A stretch of 64,000 nucleotides of DNA from Lepeophtheirus salmonis. Lineage: Eukaryota > Arthropoda > Copepoda > Siphonostomatoida > Caligidae. Position 1 is the first letter of the stretch. Each line of letters begins with the position of its first letter. The stretch is from the NCBI RefSeq assembly GCF_016086655.4, contig NC_052136.2, forward strand, positions 18,290,001 to 18,354,000, read 5' to 3'. The position numbers were made by a program, and so were the translations under genes. The notes under the pieces were generated by a model. The model ran no database searches and was not told where the DNA came from. It saw only the letters and a list, made by a program, of their open reading frames with translations. Positions 23,601 to 34,703 of the stretch are shown here, piece after piece.

Positions 23601-25864
23601 ATTAATAAGTTAAGTTCTACGAATGTCAGAAGTAATTATATACGTCGTGAAATAAAAATCAAGTGACGTCATTAGTGGTAGCATAAAAATGGACATCTTG
23701 CCTGGAAAAAAGATTTCACATTGACCATGAACCTACTCAAGCTAAACGGTACGTTACGCCTCTTGGTTTGTAGTTTTAGGTGGACCTAATTTGAGTTCAA
23801 CCAATCAACATTCAGATTGCTCAACAAATTAAAGAAGGTTTAACCTTTTTAACTTCTTTTCTTGCACCTCAAATACAGTTGTGTTTTTAAATTCCCAAAT
23901 AATTTATATTTATTTTATATATGTTAAATAATATTGTCATTCCGGGAGTTGTGTTATTTTACCCCTCTAAATCATTTTGTTAAAAACTTAAAAATTAAAC
24001 CACGCTCATGCCCTATTGGGTTATGAGCGTATGTGCAAAACGAATTATTTCTATAATTAAAAATAATGAGGTTGGTATAACCAACTTATCATTTTAACCA
24101 TTAAAAATTGCAGTTACTAAAATAAATATTTACATTGAGTACCGAGGATAAAAAAATTAATATATATATATATGTATACTAAGCAAATAGCCGAGCTATA
24201 TTATTTGATCAAGCAAGTCATTTTAGATTTACATTTATATCCATTCATGTTTATATATTTTTGGATTTAATTCTCCGAGTATTTTTGGTTAAAATATGTT
24301 GCTTCTTACATTTCTATATGGAAAATGAGTCAGAATGAACTCATCTGGATCCGTCAAAAAGAAATGCTCATTTAAAACCAAGGTTCTTTCATCCTCATTG
24401 TCTCCTTCTTTTGAAACGACTTCCAACTCATCATTATCATCGTATAGAATAGCCCAGGAACAGTCAATAAGTTTCCATGATTCACCCAGACAGACTGCGT
24501 TCCAAGCATGATTGGGCAAAGTTCCAGGAAGAAATTTCATGTCTAAAATAGTTTTTAAAATATAAAGACTAAAAGAGTTTGAAAAACTTACCTGGCTTAA
24601 AATCCGCATTTTTGGCAAAGCCATAAATAGACTTGACGGGTAAATTACCTAACTTGCAAAATTCTTCAAAGAGAGTTGCAAAATGGAAGCACATTCCTGT
24701 TCTTGTATTTAAAAGACCCTCTATATCTGAATCTCTTTCTTGTTGACAATTTCCATCAAATCTATGTACGTAATGGCCAATATTAGATCAAGAATTTAAA
24801 AGATAATTTTCTTGAACTCTTACCTGATATTTTCTACAATCCAACGAAAGTAAAGTCTAACTTTGAGCAAATCGATAATTTCTGACTCTAGACCGAGGGT
24901 CCATGAAGCAAGTAAAATGGAGGTCAATCTCGTGTGGATATTATTCAAATTTGTGTTATTTTTTGTTTTGATGAATGTTGCCCATTCATCAACCCGTGTT
25001 AAGTATTCTCCCAATCCATGGAGATAATCTATCTTACGCCTTGCGTCAAGATGAGGAATCACGCTGTCTTTGCTTGGACTATGTGCATTCTTCTTTTCGG
25101 ATCCTTCTGTTTCAATAAATTCAATTGTTTCTTCTGGATGAGGTCTCCGGCGTCTACTTAGACGTTTTTGTTTAACTTTGATGAAGGTTCTATTGTTGGA
25201 GCTGTAAACATCCCCTAAATCCACTTGTACTCCAACCTCAGATGTGTCAATCAAAGTTTGTACTGAAACTTCTACACTACGTATATTATTTGAGTTTTTT
25301 CTACGTTCATCAAAAAGGCTTGAACTTTTGAAAAGGAAGATGAGTCTTTGATCTGTTTGTGTAATTGCGTCTCTCACTGTTTCATCATCGTCATCGTAAT
25401 AGTGCTGAATCCATGGACTATGGCCTCGACGAACAAGGGTTTGAGTTTCTATATCATTCTTATCGGATAAATCTAAGTCAAAGGCTGACTCAGGTAGCGG
25501 ATCCGTTTGGCAACTCTTATTGATTAGTGGGACATGGTACTTATTATTATTGTTACTCGTTATAGAGTTATGAATCTCTGACTCAATTTCAATAGGTATC
25601 AAATCAGGAAAGTCAGAGAGAAATCTTTGATTAGGAGGATTGGATCTATTTGTATCCCTGGTACACTGCTAATAAATGATTGACCCTTGTATTTCATATT
25701 GGTACTTCAAAGGATTTTTTTACCTTTCTAAACGAACCAAAATCCTGCAAATTATTCTTATTAATAGAACCTTGCTTTAGTCTCAACAGATTCCAAATAT
25801 TTCGGCTCAAAAATTCATGTCCTTCGAAGTTTTCTTCGGTTGATTTACTTAAGAAACATCCCAT
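17660..25864 (-). CDS. Hil: KY/hillarin-like transglutaminase-domain protein (eight exons, complete)
   Basis: Exons, minus strand: 25724-25864, 24824-25668, 24592-24761, 24310-24542, 20974-21186, 20608-20808, 18649-18942, 17660-17920; phases join exactly to 785 residues. N-terminus MGCFLSKSTEE is a good N-myristoylation plus palmitoylation motif. Residues 50-290 are a charged linker. The transglutaminase-like core begins at YFRWIVENIRFD; triad by position Cys353 (RTGMCFHF), His397 (PNHAWNA), Asp412 (WKLIDCSWA), then HFFLTDPDEFILTHFPY. The C-terminal half (WQLLLVPITLRQYNNLPV..SAFF and later beta-rich repeats such as GPYYLKIYGKP and GNYKLQIYGGQK) matches the KY/hillarin layout, and length is near hillarin's. 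These proteins act at muscle Z-discs or the cell cortex; many homologues may be non-enzymatic although the triad is kept here. Large introns (21187-24309, 18943-20607) hold repeats. First exon could have further 5' UTR exons. Confidence 0.9.
20087..20128. repeat. Near-perfect hairpin in an intron
   Basis: Arms CTCTGAGCACCATATTAAT (20087-20105) and ATTAATATGATGCTCAGAG (20110-20128) pair over 19 bases with one mismatch and a 4-base loop. It sits in the 1.7-kb intron of the KY/hillarin-like gene. It may be a foldback scar or a structured intronic RNA. Confidence 0.8.
22369..23130. repeat. Three-unit tandem repeat, about 250-280 bp period, in a large intron
   Basis: Units start with ATAAATTTCAAAA at about 22369, 22621 and 22900, each followed by a GCGAC.CACAAAAAACTAAA phrase, then TAATC.CTAGAAATTACATT, then A/T runs and CTA..GCTATT. 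Unit lengths differ by indels in homopolymers. The array lies in the 3.1-kb intron 21187-24309. A relative lies at 16430. Confidence 0.8.
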
Positions 25865-27000
25865 TCTTTTGAGATCATCTTAATTAAATTTAATCTTCTA
25901 GAAGAGAATTATTAGTTAATTATCAATATTCAGTGAGTAAAATAGTCCAGTGTACAATTTTAATTGAAATTTTCAATGATTCATAGTTTCGTATGTAGGG
26001 ACAGAATCGAACCATCGGTAGAGTGGCACAATTTTTGCAGAGGAGGCCGTCTGTCTCATGCTTCATCGTGCTTGATTCTAAAGAAAAAAAGTTCAAATCT
26101 ATTTTGTTTTAAAAAATCTCCTTTTTATTATTTTCTAATTTGGGGCCCCTTATAATTTCTGGAGCCACATATAATATTCATTGTAGGGGGCTATGGAACC
26201 TGTAATTCCCCTTGTCACTTTGACCCTAAATAAGACACATTTTATGATCCATATTAAAGACCTATACAAGAATATTTTCTAGGATTTATAGAACTCCATA
26301 TACAGATGAAATCAATTAAAATATAAGGTTGGTCTAATATAGTATGAACATATATCAACTCGAAAGAAAAAGAAAATTATTTTTTCTTCATTTTTTATTT
26401 TCATACGTGAACCTTCTTTAAAAAATTCCTTATGACGGATTACTACATCTATCATGCGTGTGCACGCAATTTAATTCTAAGAACTTTGCATATTATAATG
26501 TTCAAACCTCAACAACTCCTCCTGTCAAAATAAAGAGGTTCTGTGATTTAAAATGTTTCTTGTTTGGAGAACTGAAAATACCACTTTAGTAATTTTTTGT
26601 GCTTTCAAAATGTAATTTTATGTCCTAGTGTAGTCTATAAATTAGCTATTTTAGAAACAGACACCAAACTTTATACACAATACGTATATGTGTACCTTAA
26701 CATGCCTTATCTTTCTGTGTCTATCATTGAAGAGTAAACATATACACATTAATAAAGCAAAGATTATTTGAGTGTATATATGAAAAACAGTCACAGGGTA
26801 CACCGTACATAGTGCTCTCTGATTTATATTATATTTTCTCCTGAAGCTGTTGATATAATTTATTTAATCTTGAGGAGAGAACGTCTTAGTATTGAGTTAC
26901 GAGCTACTTAGGAGTGTACAAATGTAAAATAGAGAGTAACGCCATGGTAACATTGGTATGTTTGTCAAAACCTAATAAAACCGGGTAATACAGGAAACTA
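25865..27000. other. Upstream region of the KY/hillarin-like gene
   Basis: No gene recognised. 26008-26100 has ATCGGTAGAGTGGC and later GTTCAAATC, reminiscent of tRNA-type A and B boxes but spaced too far apart for a tRNA; possibly a SINE scrap. No TATA or TCAGT promoter is convincing. Confidence 0.35.
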
Positions 27001-27041
27001 CTGCAAGTTCTATATAAATTTAAAATAATTATTAAATAGTA

Positions 27042-27900
27042 ATGAGTGAAGAATCTTGCGAAATGACCCCGCTTCAGAAATTTGCTTTGTGTTTTTCTTG
27101 CTGTATTTGGAGTTTTCTCCCCTCTGGGTGGAGTTTGCTAAAATCTGCATGTGGAAGGTCACTCAAATACAAAATTGATGGAAGTAGTTACTTCCAAGAC
27201 ACTTATGGTTTATTCGATTGTTTATAAGAGGCAATTGAGGGTAAATCGTTGAGGAATGAAGTCCAGGCGTTTGTAAAAAAAAATTTAGTATACTTTTTTT
27301 TTTCTCAGAAACATTGAAGCTGTCAAATTCAAATCTTTCATGGACGATCTTTAAAAATCGACTGGGAACTGAGTGTTCCAATGGCCAACCCTAAGGTCAG
27401 AAGGCTGGAAATGGGACCAAAACTGACGACTTTTACGTCCATTCATATAAAAAGTTTTCCTCGAGGGCCCTTATGGAAGCCTATAAGGAGATCAGTACCA
27501 AATCCTGGATAGTGGCAGCAAACCCTAGTACTACTGATCTGTTAGACCTAGCAGAGAAAAAAGGAATTTGATGCATTTAAGGAGTCCTTTATGGGACACT
27601 TCCCTTTTCTAGAGTGATATCTGTTTTGCTCCCCAAAATTCATGAGGAGGATGACTGCTAGGAGCCTTATGTTTAGACCTACATCGATTTAGATTATCCT
27701 TGATAATGATACAAATGATCGGGCGTTGTCAAACGCAATAAGAAGGGTGTCAGTGTAAAAAAGAAGGCTTTTTGGGGTCTACTGCAGCAAACTTGACTGC
27801 TATTTCGACTTCTGACTCTTTCCATAGCATATGTCCAGCATAAAGGATGAGGGTACCACAGAAGAGATAATTAAATTAATTAATTATTATTTCAAAAAAC
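27042..27900 (+). pseudogene. Unidentified coding-like remnant, probably transposon-derived
   Basis: A plus-strand stretch with lower A+T and protein-like text in several broken frames: 27042-27227 begins MSEESCEMTPLQKFALCFSC; 27385-27570 reads ..DDFYVHSYKKFSSRALMEAY and STTDLLDLAEKKG before stops. Frames are interrupted by stops and shifts throughout. I recognise no domain. A decayed mobile-element gene is the simplest explanation; a short multi-exon gene is possible. Confidence 0.3.
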
Positions 27901-30132
27901 TTAGTTTATTTAGAGGGGACCCTCTTAAGAAAGGGCCTTGATTCCAAGACAGTTAATATATATATTTTTTTTTTCAGATATTCGCTCCTCGACATATGAA
28001 CCAGCTTTCAAGATTTTTATAATTTTTGTTTTGGAGAGAGTTTATCTAACTTTAACGTGTCGGGCAAGGGGTAACGCATTTATTAACTTCACATCGTATA
28101 TCTTCTTATATTGTTCTTGCAACAGTAAACGTGGCTATAATGGAATACAAACTTAACCCGAAGGAGTTATCATTAGATAAGTCATTAACCATATTTATGA
28201 AAGGTTTATTTAACTTAAATCCTCCGTTATCTGGATATCAAGATACGTGGGCCTAAATTAAAAGAATTGGGCTCTATTGATAGGTTATTATAAGAGATGC
28301 TAGCAAAAATGACCCTTACATTAGTAGCTTTTTCAATTAAAGCTTGTACTATTTATTTGACTTTATTAGGATCGAGCTATAGAATAAATAGTGATTGAAC
28401 TATATTTCTCCCCTTGTGGAATCTGGAGAATAATTCAGAATAAGGAAATATTAGGGGTGGAGTTTATTTAGCAAGTTTCTCATATGGGAAACAGTTATAA
28501 ACAGCATATCATTGAATATGTTAAGTAGACTTTATATTAGAAAGATATAAATGATAAATTATTCGTGACTTTGAGGTGGGATTGTCATCCCATTGCAATT
28601 CAGACTGCTTCGACTAGTAGATGGTTAATAAAGCGTTTTGGTGTCAGGAATAACAAGCCTCACGTCGCGTCGGTTAGATAATATTCCAATTAGGAAATAG
28701 TTTATTCACAATTAATGAAAAAAAATATATTATTCTTTACAGACCGTTATTGAATTTGGGATTTTAGAATTTATCATAGATAGATATATATATATATATC
28801 TATATTTAGTAAAAAATTAAAAGAAATAAAGTATTATCATTACGTTTGAGCATGTGTTCCTTTAGTCAACTAGTTTTGAGTATAACAACTTTAACTAAGG
28901 CAACTGTATTACTCTCATATATACATTTAAAGTAGCTATACATTTGGCAATGGTTCCTTCTACCATCCCTTTTACTTAGTTAGAGTTACAAAAGAACGAT
29001 TTTAATACCAATCAATCTTCACTCTGAAATATCAAAATATCAAAATTACAGTCAAGGAATATTTGGTACTTTTGTCTTTTAATATTTTACATTCAATTTA
29101 AATGATTATTTCTATTGTTTTTACAACCTTATTAAATACATCAATCAAAGAGTTTAAATATGATTTATAGTGAAACTTCAATGCAATTATACATAAAAAC
29201 AAAATGAATAAAGAGAGTTTTAATTTCATTTTTTAAATTCATTCCCATACTAAGGAGACATTTGTTAGCCGTTTATTTCCAAAAAAGAAACACGTAATTT
29301 GACATGGGGTGAAAAGTATGTGAAAAAATAACTGCGGGGCTTAAGTCACCCTTAATTATAAAAGATACATTTTAAAAAGTTCTTACTGATTGGTAAAGTA
29401 TGAAGAAGAGCTTTGTCTATTTTGGTCCAAATACAAAACATAGCAATTCTATTTGTGTTTTGTATGTGCTACTTACACTTTATTTCAAATGAAAACACAA
29501 TTCAAGTCCGTCTTATAAATATTCAATGAGCTTTATTACGCTGAACCATGCTTTCTAATTATTGTCTATTTCAAAATATATACATAGGCTACATAATACA
29601 ATAACGTTTATTGTACTTTTGTTACCATAATAAATGTCTTCACATTAAGTACATTTTCAATACCGCTAGAATAACTCTCTAAGACAAAACCCGGCATCAA
29701 AGAGACTTAACGCATTTATGTATTTTTTTGCAATGAGTGTAATAATAAGCCTTTCAAAGGTATGAACTTCAACAGCATTTAAACTGTAAAATGACACAAA
29801 TCAACATGAGTCAAGGAATTCATTTCATGCCTTATTTGTTTGTTAAGTGGCAACGTTTGAATTTCAGAGTTATTCTTTTATGAGGAGTGAGATCTTCGTG
29901 AAATGCATCTAAATTATTATTCAAAAAATTGTTCTTTTTGAAAGAGAACAAAAGTTTTTGATATTTCCCTTGGCATCACACTATATAACGTCATTTTTAT
30001 AAACACCTACTTCACTTTTAAATTGGTTCTAGCACTCCAGGCTTAAGCAGTGGTGTAGGAACCTCATAGAGCCAAGGAACAATTGGTTTCCTCACTTTTT
30101 GAAATACAATAGCGATAAAATTTTTAGTGTTA
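27901..30132. other. Intergenic stretch
   Basis: No gene recognised; A+T-rich with a TA-type microsatellite near 28780 and a foldback-like ATATAGATATATATATAT run. Confidence 0.45.
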
Positions 30133-30971
30133 TTATGGGTCATGAGTACAAACATAGCTAAATAAATAGAGATGATAAACTTTATGGATCAAAGTTTGGC
30201 AGTGGAGGCAGAAAGAGTTTAAAAATAAATCAAAGATTGAAGCAATAAGGCTACTATCAACGGAGGTTTTCCTTGAATTGAAGTACAAGTTCAGAGTCCT
30301 CCTCATTAATCTGATTAAATCAGCTAAGTTAATTGAATTGATTCCATTATAAGTCAAAACACTATATCTCAAAAGGAATCAAAAGATGACTTCCAGTTGA
30401 GCATGTCGGGAACAGTTCCCTTTTAAATGTACAATTCTCTGTTTTCTACAGTCATTTTTCTTTTTCATACTTATTTTCTAAAAAATGGTGTAGGACCAGA
30501 TGATTCCATTGTTTATTTTTTATAATAACTTATTAATTTGAATAGAAGATTCAAATCGATTTACAAAAAGGAAATAGGATCCCTACTCTTATCCTATCTG
30601 CAGCAGTTGAAGCTCCTCTTAAAATGACCAGATGTGCCGCAAATTGTAAACTTATGTTATCTATCAGTAAGCAAGATTAACTAATTTTGTTTAATAACGA
30701 TCCCCATAGGTTTGAATGTTGCATTACTGTGTCCTTGGACAATTTTTTTCTCTAGAGATACAGCATTGATGAAGATTTACCTTTGATTTGTTGTTGAAGA
30801 GGGCAATAATCTCTTCCTTCTAATGCTTTTTTCGATCACTATTCTTCCTTTGGAAATATCCACATGCCACACTGAAAGATTGAAGTTATTAGAGCTAGCT
30901 CTTTCCAGATTGGAAAATGTGGAGTGACTAAAAATAAATGTAACTAAAATGAAACATATATCTAAATACAT
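30133..30971 (-). CDS. Tentative two-exon secreted protein of unknown family
   Basis: Exon 1 (30781-30971) starts with ATG and a hydrophobic leader (MYLDICFILVTFIFSHSTFS), continues with NFNLSVWHVDISKGRIVIE and a basic RRKR stretch, and ends in a good donor (CAAAG|GTAAAT). Exon 2 (30133-30361) begins after an ATATAG acceptor in the matching phase and runs to a stop, giving about 139 residues. Exon 2 text has an amphipathic stretch (NLADLIRLMRRTLNLYF) and SFCLHC. The RRKR site would suit a processed peptide precursor, but this is inference. No homologue recognised. The intron is 419 bp. No TATA seen. The phase match could be chance (one in three). Confidence 0.33.
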
Positions 30972-31569
30972 TTAAAAAAAAAAAAACAATAGCACGTTGT
31001 TCCACGCACAAAAACGGAATTATTATTGCTACGACTCAGTCATTAAAAATGAATAGAAAGGAGTTTAATTATTCCATAGGTACAAAAAAATGGATACATA
31101 TTAAATGATTTGATAATCAATGACATTATTCAAGGAGGAAAGGCTCATTTGTGTAGGTATAATCTATCTCAGAAGAACTCAACCTATCTATGCCACTTGT
31201 CTTGGCCAGTTTTATACATACGTGCTATCTTGTTGGTGGCAAATCAAAATCTAGTTGCCCAAAAAAATAATTATAAGTACTTTCGCTCATAACAAACTTT
31301 ATGAGCTAGCTTTTCCCCCCCCCAAAAAAATTAATAATAATCCAGGCGTTCACTTAAACCACCACTTTATTGTTATGTATTGAGTTATAAACATAGACAG
31401 ATCTTAATATTTCTACTAGGGCGGTACAATTTTTACTTACAAATGAAAAAAATATACAGATGTTTATATGAAATACAGGGAGCGGGGATCAAATTGTCGC
31501 CTACTTTAAACCTTTACCAAATAGAAAAGCTATTCTTGTCAGCTGACGATATGTAGTTCAGTTAGCATC

Positions 31570-32205
31570 ATGTCGTCATCATATGAGGAGATAAAGAGCT
31601 ATAAGTGGAATGAGGAGCTTTCGAGGTCCGCCGTAGTCATGGCATAGGTTAATAATGGAGGTGAAATCTCCAATTCAACGATTGTTTCAACCTTAGGTGT
31701 GAATTTACGGACTGTTCAGTGTATCCGTAAGAAGCTAGAAGACACCTGGGATGTTGATGCCACCATAAAGAGGGCACCTAAGAAGGAGGGCCCCGACAGG
31801 AAGGTCAGGGACACCGACTTTGTCGACAAGGTTAAGAAGATGGTTGAGGATGACCCTACCAGGTCCATGAAGGCTGGAGACAGGCCCTGGGTGTGGCAAC
31901 AGAACTCAGCACCCTGCCATGAGTCCAAAATCTCCATGCAGTGGTTAACCAAGAACTGTTATGACGTCGTAACCTAGGAGTTGTGGCCTCCTAACTCTCC
32001 CGACCTTAATCCTTTGGACTATTTTGTCTGGGGCTATGTCTCTCGACATAGCCCCAGACATCCCCATAGCACCAAGGCCAGCCTGATGGACTCCATCAAG
32101 GAGGTATTCGGCAACATGGACAATGAGATGGTCAGAAGAGCCTGCAGCCGGTTCAGAAGCCGTAATGAGGCCGTTATTGATGCCAACGTTGATTATATCG
32201 AATGA
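31570..32205 (+). pseudogene. Mariner transposase with an in-frame internal deletion and two stops
   Basis: One continuous reading frame of 212 codons from ATG at 31570 to TGA at 32203, interrupted only by TAG at 31645 and 31975. The N-terminal part (STIVSTLGVNLRTVQCIRKK, helix-turn-helix) is followed by DFVDKVKKMVEDDPTRSMK, then jumps to WVWQQNSAPCH, where the second catalytic Asp is Asn, and on to PPNSPDLNPLDYFVWGYV with the third Asp. The first catalytic Asp is deleted. It is about 60% of a normal transposase length; the deletion kept frame. Confidence 0.87.
32026..32059 (+). repeat. Perfect 15-bp hairpin inside the transposase remnant
   Basis: GTCTGGGGCTATGTC, loop TCTC, then its exact reverse complement. 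It lies in the segment encoding VWGYVSRHSPRHP. Confidence 0.9.
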
Positions 32206-32331
32206 ATGGCTACTCTATACCTATATGCTCGTCATAGTTTTGATTTTCAATAAAAAAGTTAAAAAATGTATATTTGTGTTGTTTTTTTGTAGAAAAATAT
32301 TTTGGCAACAATTTGATCCCCGCTCCCTTTA

Positions 32332-33324
32332 TATAAATAAATTTTGAGGTTGAGGGGGCCTGCTCCCGGCCATCTCGTAAACTCCGCATATGGTTCTTAT
32401 TAGACAGTAATTAATCAAGTTAAATTATAAATTAATCCAACTAACTAATTACAAGCCACCAACTCTAGTATACATAGTGTAAGCAAATCTAGAGTTAAAG
32501 TCTGGGCAAGCGTAGACAAAAATAAAAGTTTTAAGATAAGAAAAGAAAAACGTTTTTGTTTTTTTACATTCTTTAATAGATTGTCAAGGTTTTGAAATAT
32601 TTTCTCGGAATTATGAATTATCTCCTACTTTTGATGTAATTTTAAAATATATATATATTTAGGTATAACTAAAATATTTTCACTGGACAAGGACTTACAC
32701 TTGTGCAACTAATCCTTGCAGTTACTACTAATCTTTTATTTACTAGTATTTACTTTTTTCAAAGAATAAAAAGATAATGATAACAGCTTTGGAAAATAAA
32801 AAGCAATGATCAGCTTGCAACTACAAAAAGGTTTGCACTATTCGGATGTCATACTTTTTACAACGCTATTTACAAGGCCCGTAATTTAGTAGTACCGTTA
32901 GTATTGCTCCTGTTTTCGCCTTGCACTCTACGAAATGTACATCCCTACATTCATAAAAAATAATGTTGTAAGTAGGTATGTCCAAATTACGCATATGAGA
33001 TTAAGTTGCATTTGGGCTCTTATTTGCATTTTTGCCCTGTATTTGCATTTTATCCATTTTAGACCTTTATTTCCACTTTTCTCAACATTTTTAGCTAAAA
33101 AAATATTTAGTTATTTGAGTTCAGGGAGGATTGAGTATGATGAATCCATTGTCACCATGAATTATACAAGGAAAAGTACTTGGATATTCAAAAATATATT
33201 ATATCCATGTTGCTACCAAAGCTATTGAATTTTTTTATAATCTGTTTTTTTCTTTCTATAAATATAAACAGAAACCATCGACTTTAACCTGTATAACCAG
33301 GGGGAAAGAATAACCGCGGTTATT
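32332..33324. other. Intergenic A+T-rich DNA between transposon remnants
   Basis: No gene recognised. A GATAACAGCTTTGGAAAATA phrase near 32780 matches the degenerate repeat noted near 7200 and 42650. Confidence 0.4.
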
Positions 33325-34160
33325 ATGATTCGCGCCGGGTTTAAGGAGTGTCACATCATGAAGGGTTGCCCGTATGGCGAGGAACACAAACCATTTAAAC
33401 TTTGAGGACTACACCAGCCCCAACATCTCCCAACAGCCCCGAAGCATTGTTTTTTACATTTTTTGAAATGAGCCAAAAATTTCGCGGATTTTAAGCATTA
33501 TTTTTTACATTTTTTGAAACTCATGAACACGTGGAAGCAAAATCCAGTCGACATCGTTGTATTTTCAGATGAAAAGACTTTCATGGTGGATCCGGTGTTT
33601 AACCTGCAAAATGAACAGGTATTGACATTCCACGACATACCCATGGATGACTCCGCCAGGCACGTGACCACCACAAAGCATGCTGTATCTGTGATGATGA
33701 CGGGCCTCGTTGCATCCAATGGGAAAAAGATGAAACCAATCTGGTTCACCACCGGATATCGTCCTAAGGCTAACGATTACCTCGACATCTTTAAGAAGAA
33801 GGTAGCCCCGTGTCTCTGGAAATTTTCATGGAAGGGGCTTGTTTTATTCTATCAGGACATCCCCTGTGCATGCAGCCAATGCCGTCCAAAACTTCAAAGG
33901 CAAGAAGCTCTTCAAGAACATTGCTTACTGGACAAAGGACTTTTGGCCCCCCAGAGTCCTGACCTCAACCCACTGAACTACAGCATCTAGGTGCATATTG
34001 AGGCCAATCCTTTAAAGTTCGACACCCCAACATGAGCTCCCTCATGATCGCAGTGGGCAAGGCCTAGACCTTAATGTCTAGCTTCGGAAAACCTACACCA
34101 CCTTTCCACCTCCCCTTGAGCACTGCATCGCCACTGAGGGAGGCTGTATTGATTAAAAAT
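33325..34160 (+). pseudogene. Third mariner-family transposase remnant (catalytic region kept)
   Basis: Broken frames read MIRAGFKECHI near the start, then from 33514 a long stretch with VVFSDEKTFMVDPVFN (first catalytic Asp), HVTTTKHAVSVMMTGLVAS, MKPIWFTTGYRPKANDYLD, YQD (second Asp, followed by a disrupted segment), and PQSPDLNPLNYSI (third Asp). After a stop the C-terminus resumes in another frame and ends in a TEGGCID-type tail near 34158. The N-terminal DNA-binding part is mostly lost. It supplies the core missing from the other two mariner copies, though from a distinct, also inactive copy. No inverted termini were found. Confidence 0.8.
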
Positions 34161-34597
34161 GGTAATCATCAGAATACAAATGTACTCTATATAATATATT
34201 TATAAATATGAAGTTCATTTTGATACGTTATTTCATTCCCAGTAAATTCATTCCCTGTCTTTTCATTCCGGATATATCATTCCTACTTTAAAGATGTATA
34301 TTTAGTGGATTCATATGGTTTTAATCCAAAGATAAATTAAAGTAGGTGAGTGTATTGTCTTTTATTTACTTTTAGATCATGACGTAGGGATTTGTTTTAA
34401 ATAGATAGTAATGTACCTTGTGTTTTACGAGTTGATATATTTTAATAGTTTTATAGTATGTACATCCTTTTAAATGTAATCCCTTATTGAATATATGTTT
34501 TAGTGTATGATTGTACCCCCAATCCAAAGGTGTTCTTATTGGCTTTACTCCGGTCCGTTACTTCCGTCTGTTGGTGGTGTTCGTAGAACACTACAAG
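34161..34597 (+). repeat. Probable 5' LTR of the Ty3/gypsy element
   Basis: Lies directly upstream of a primer-binding-like site and includes a TATATAATATATTTATAAAT region near 34189-34210. With no second LTR in the window its left end cannot be fixed; the right end is placed before TGGCGACGAGG. Confidence 0.5.
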
Positions 34598-34703
34598 TGG
34601 CGACGAGGATGGGATAACTACTAACGAGGCTCACGCTGCAGAGCTGAGATGAATGTTCCAGGTTGGAACTTGGAAGTGAGGACGAATTGAGGGTAAAAAG
34701 AAA

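Larger units (their letters stand above)
31476..32329 (+). mobile_element. Second internally deleted mariner-family element
   Basis: An 854-bp element flanked by TA (31474-31475 and 32330-32331). Inverted termini: left CAGGGAGCGGGGATCAAATT then GTCGCC, right (reverse complement) AAGGGAGCGGGGATCAAATT then GTTGCC. A different family from the one at 4982 (different termini and transposase). Confidence 0.88.

Noticed and set aside
26008..26100. Possible tRNA gene
   Set aside because: A-box and B-box-like strings are too far apart and no cloverleaf can be drawn.
28780..28805. ATAGATATATATATATATCTAT hairpin-like run
   Set aside because: Simple TA microsatellite; self-pairing is trivial.
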